From positions 1-6,556 of the forward strand of contig DAOVQV010000089.1 in NCBI GenBank assembly GCA_030628445.1: 6,556 nucleotides of DNA, written 5' to 3'. Below are positions 5,210 to 6,556 of this stretch, piece by piece (positions within the stretch are counted from its first letter, which is position 1; each line of letters begins with the position of its first letter). The notes under the pieces are model-generated. The model had not been told where the DNA came from and searched no databases. It saw only the letters and a list, made by a program, of their open reading frames with translations. Source of the DNA: Phycisphaerae bacterium (lineage in GTDB: Bacteria; Planctomycetota; Phycisphaerae; SM23-33). The position numbers and the translations under genes are program-made.

Positions 5210-5397
5210 TGAGGCGGGGCGTCTTACTCGACGCCTCGCCCGCACGAATGTATGCACTTTGATTTCGCTTGCGATTACACTCGCCTGCGCCTCAGCAGAA
5301 CAACCCCGCCGATCGCCAGCAGCGCCAGCGTCGCCGGTTCGGGCACGGGCGGCGCGCTGCCGAGGCCGAACGTCCAATTTGCGGCCAGCGCCGTCAG
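5210..5397 (-). repeat. Duplicated gene 3' end, copy 2 (copy 1 at 4021-4208)
   Basis: Counterpart of the repeat at 4021-4208; it covers the sequence for the last dockerin loop's end, the PEP-CTERM anchor, and the 3' hairpin of the upstream paralogue. Confidence 0.8.
5213..5240 (-). terminator. GC-rich hairpin after the 5275-6556 gene
   Basis: GGCGGGGCGTC (5213-5223) pairs with GACGCCTCGCC (5230-5240) at 10 of 11 positions around a 6-nt loop. It is the counterpart of the hairpin at 4021-4054; differences between the two copies at 4030/5219 and 4041/5230 keep the pairing (G-U in one, G-C in the other). No U-tract follows. Confidence 0.5.
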
Positions 5398-6556
5398 ATC
5401 GACGATGTCCACATCCGAGTCATAGTCGAAGTCGCCCTCGGCCCAGCCCTTGGGGACGCCTTGATTGGCGGGCAGCGTCGACCAGTGGGCCGCCAGTGCC
5501 GTCAGGTCCACGATGTCAACCTTCAGGTCCCCGTCGGTGTCGCCGAGGCCGCGGCCCAGGAGGAGGTTCGTGAAGAAGGTGGCAATGCCGGTCGTGCCAT
5601 CGCAGGCTAGCCCGTTGAACAGGACTGACTGGCCAACAGGAATCACGATCCTGGCCAGTTCCAGGTCTTGCACTATCCCGCCCGGCCCGAAGGTTATGGG
5701 GCCCTCCGCCTCGAGAAACGTTCCTGTCCCCGGTCCGTCCTCTGCGTCCATGCCCAGGTTCGTGTAGAACATGAAGTGACTATCCAGGTCGGGATCAGGC
5801 AGATACTGTGCCTGCATCATCGTGGGGGTTGGAAATACCCCCCCCTCGAACACCTGGTTCATAGGACCGGTGAATCCACCTTGAAACAGCGCTACCGACT
5901 CTTCGGGCGTATCGGCAACGAGGTGAACGGCGTACATCTTCAGGCCCGTCCCCACGTCGACGCCCGGGTCGACAACCACCCGGATATCCCCGCCCCCAGA
6001 GGGCGTAGGATTAAGGTAGTTCCAGTTCGCGCCCAGATCGGTCAAATCCACCATGTCCACCACCCAGTCGAAATTAAAATCGCCTTGGTGCCAACCAACC
6101 TGGCTCTGCCACATGTGCGCGGACAGGATGGCCAGATCGCTGATGTTCACCGTCAAGTCGCCGTTGGCGTCGCCTGGTGCGAGGATCGGATCGGGCGCAT
6201 GCGGATTAGCCTGATCGCCGATCCAGAGGTTGTCCGTGCTCAAGTACCCGGGCGATCCGCCGTAGGTCTCCCGCGGGCCGGAGATGACCTGCGTGAAATC
6301 CTTGTGCGTGCTGTTCTCACCGGGATCCAGAACCACCTGACCGACCGGGTTAGATTCCCAGTACAGATCGATCCGGCCTGCGGCGCGATCGTAGACGGCC
6401 TCGACACGATGCTTGGTCCAGTCCGGCGTCCAGGGAATGTTGTACCCGCCCCGATTGCTAACCGTTGCACCAAAATCAGTAGTCTGCACAACGGTGATTT
6501 CGCCGCCTTGCGTGTCCTTGCTGAGTGACGCTGAGATGCCATAGCCTTTGCCCGTC
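5275..6556 (-). CDS. PEP-CTERM protein with two dockerin-like pairs, 5' end outside window
   Basis: The frame is open to the right edge, giving at least 426 aa; the GTG at 6487-6489 is internal because homology to the paralogue continues upstream (GYGI and SNRGG align with GYGI and ANRGS). Numbering from the first full codon: end of a LamG-like sandwich (1-120, with YLSTDNLWIGD as in the paralogue), a first dockerin-like pair (about 128-178), an unassigned beta-rich segment of about 150 aa (185-332), a second dockerin-like pair (about 338-394, including DGDLKVDIVDLTALAAHW and DVDIVDLTALAANW), then a PEP-CTERM anchor with PEP at 405-407 and terminal RRRRV. It is expected to be exported and sorted by an exosortase. 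The 150-aa segment might be cohesin-like, but I see no decisive motif. The signal peptide lies outside the window. Confidence 0.87.
   Translation of the reverse strand, partial: TGKGYGISASLSKDTQGGEITVVQTTDFGATVSNRGGYNIPWTPDWTKHRVEAVYDRAAGRIDLYWESNPVGQVVLDPGENSTHKDFTQVISGPRETYGGSPGYLSTDNLWIGDQANPHAPDPILAPGDANGDLTVNISDLAILSAHMWQSQVGWHQGDFNFDWVVDMVDLTDLGANWNYLNPTPSGGGDIRVVVDPGVDVGTGLKMYAVHLVADTPEESVALFQGGFTGPMNQVFEGGVFPTPTMMQAQYLPDPDLDSHFMFYTNLGMDAEDGPGTGTFLEAEGPITFGPGGIVQDLELARIVIPVGQSVLFNGLACDGTTGIATFFTNLLLGRGLGDTDGDLKVDIVDLTALAAHWSTLPANQGVPKGWAEGDFDYDSDVDIVDLTALAANWTFGLGSAPPVPEPATLALLAIGGVVLLRRRRV

Noticed and set aside
6487..6489. GTG as start of the right-hand PEP-CTERM gene
   Set aside because: The frame stays open to the window edge and homology to the paralogue continues upstream of it, so it is internal.

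Overview
The window looks like chromosomal DNA of a GC-rich planctomycete, probably class Phycisphaerae. The basis is two exported proteins that combine dockerin-like repeats (DIVDLTALAANW type) with a C-terminal PEP-CTERM anchor, a pairing common in that group. This is an inference from gene content, not a phylogenetic placement. Every gene I can support lies on the minus strand, so transcription runs from high to low coordinates.

Reading in that direction: the window opens inside a large PEP-CTERM protein gene whose 5' end is outside it (5275-6556). A paralogue with the same domain plan but fewer modules follows (4086-5132). Each is followed by a similar GC-rich hairpin, and their 3' ends are nearly identical DNA. 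Next comes a housekeeping block: a signal recognition particle RNA of the long type with an Alu domain (about 3671-3957) with a well-formed sigma-70-type promoter, then dnaX (1823-3544), ybaB/ebfC (1245-1577), recR (483-1082) and the first 56 codons of rpoN, encoding sigma-54 (1-169). The order SRP RNA-dnaX-ybaB-recR is widely conserved in bacteria. It links protein targeting, the replicative clamp loader and the RecFOR repair pathway.

The most notable signals are: (1) a run of ten A residues in the dnaX message exactly after the clamp-loader core, with stops close by in both other frames, which predicts a tau/gamma pair made by slippage; (2) a long SRP RNA with an apparent extra UUCG-loop hairpin inside its Alu domain; (3) degenerate seven-base repeats filling the leaders of recR and rpoN, with an inverted-repeat fold in the recR leader; (4) the tandem modular PEP-CTERM paralogues. 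I found no mobile element, CRISPR array, tRNA or defence system.
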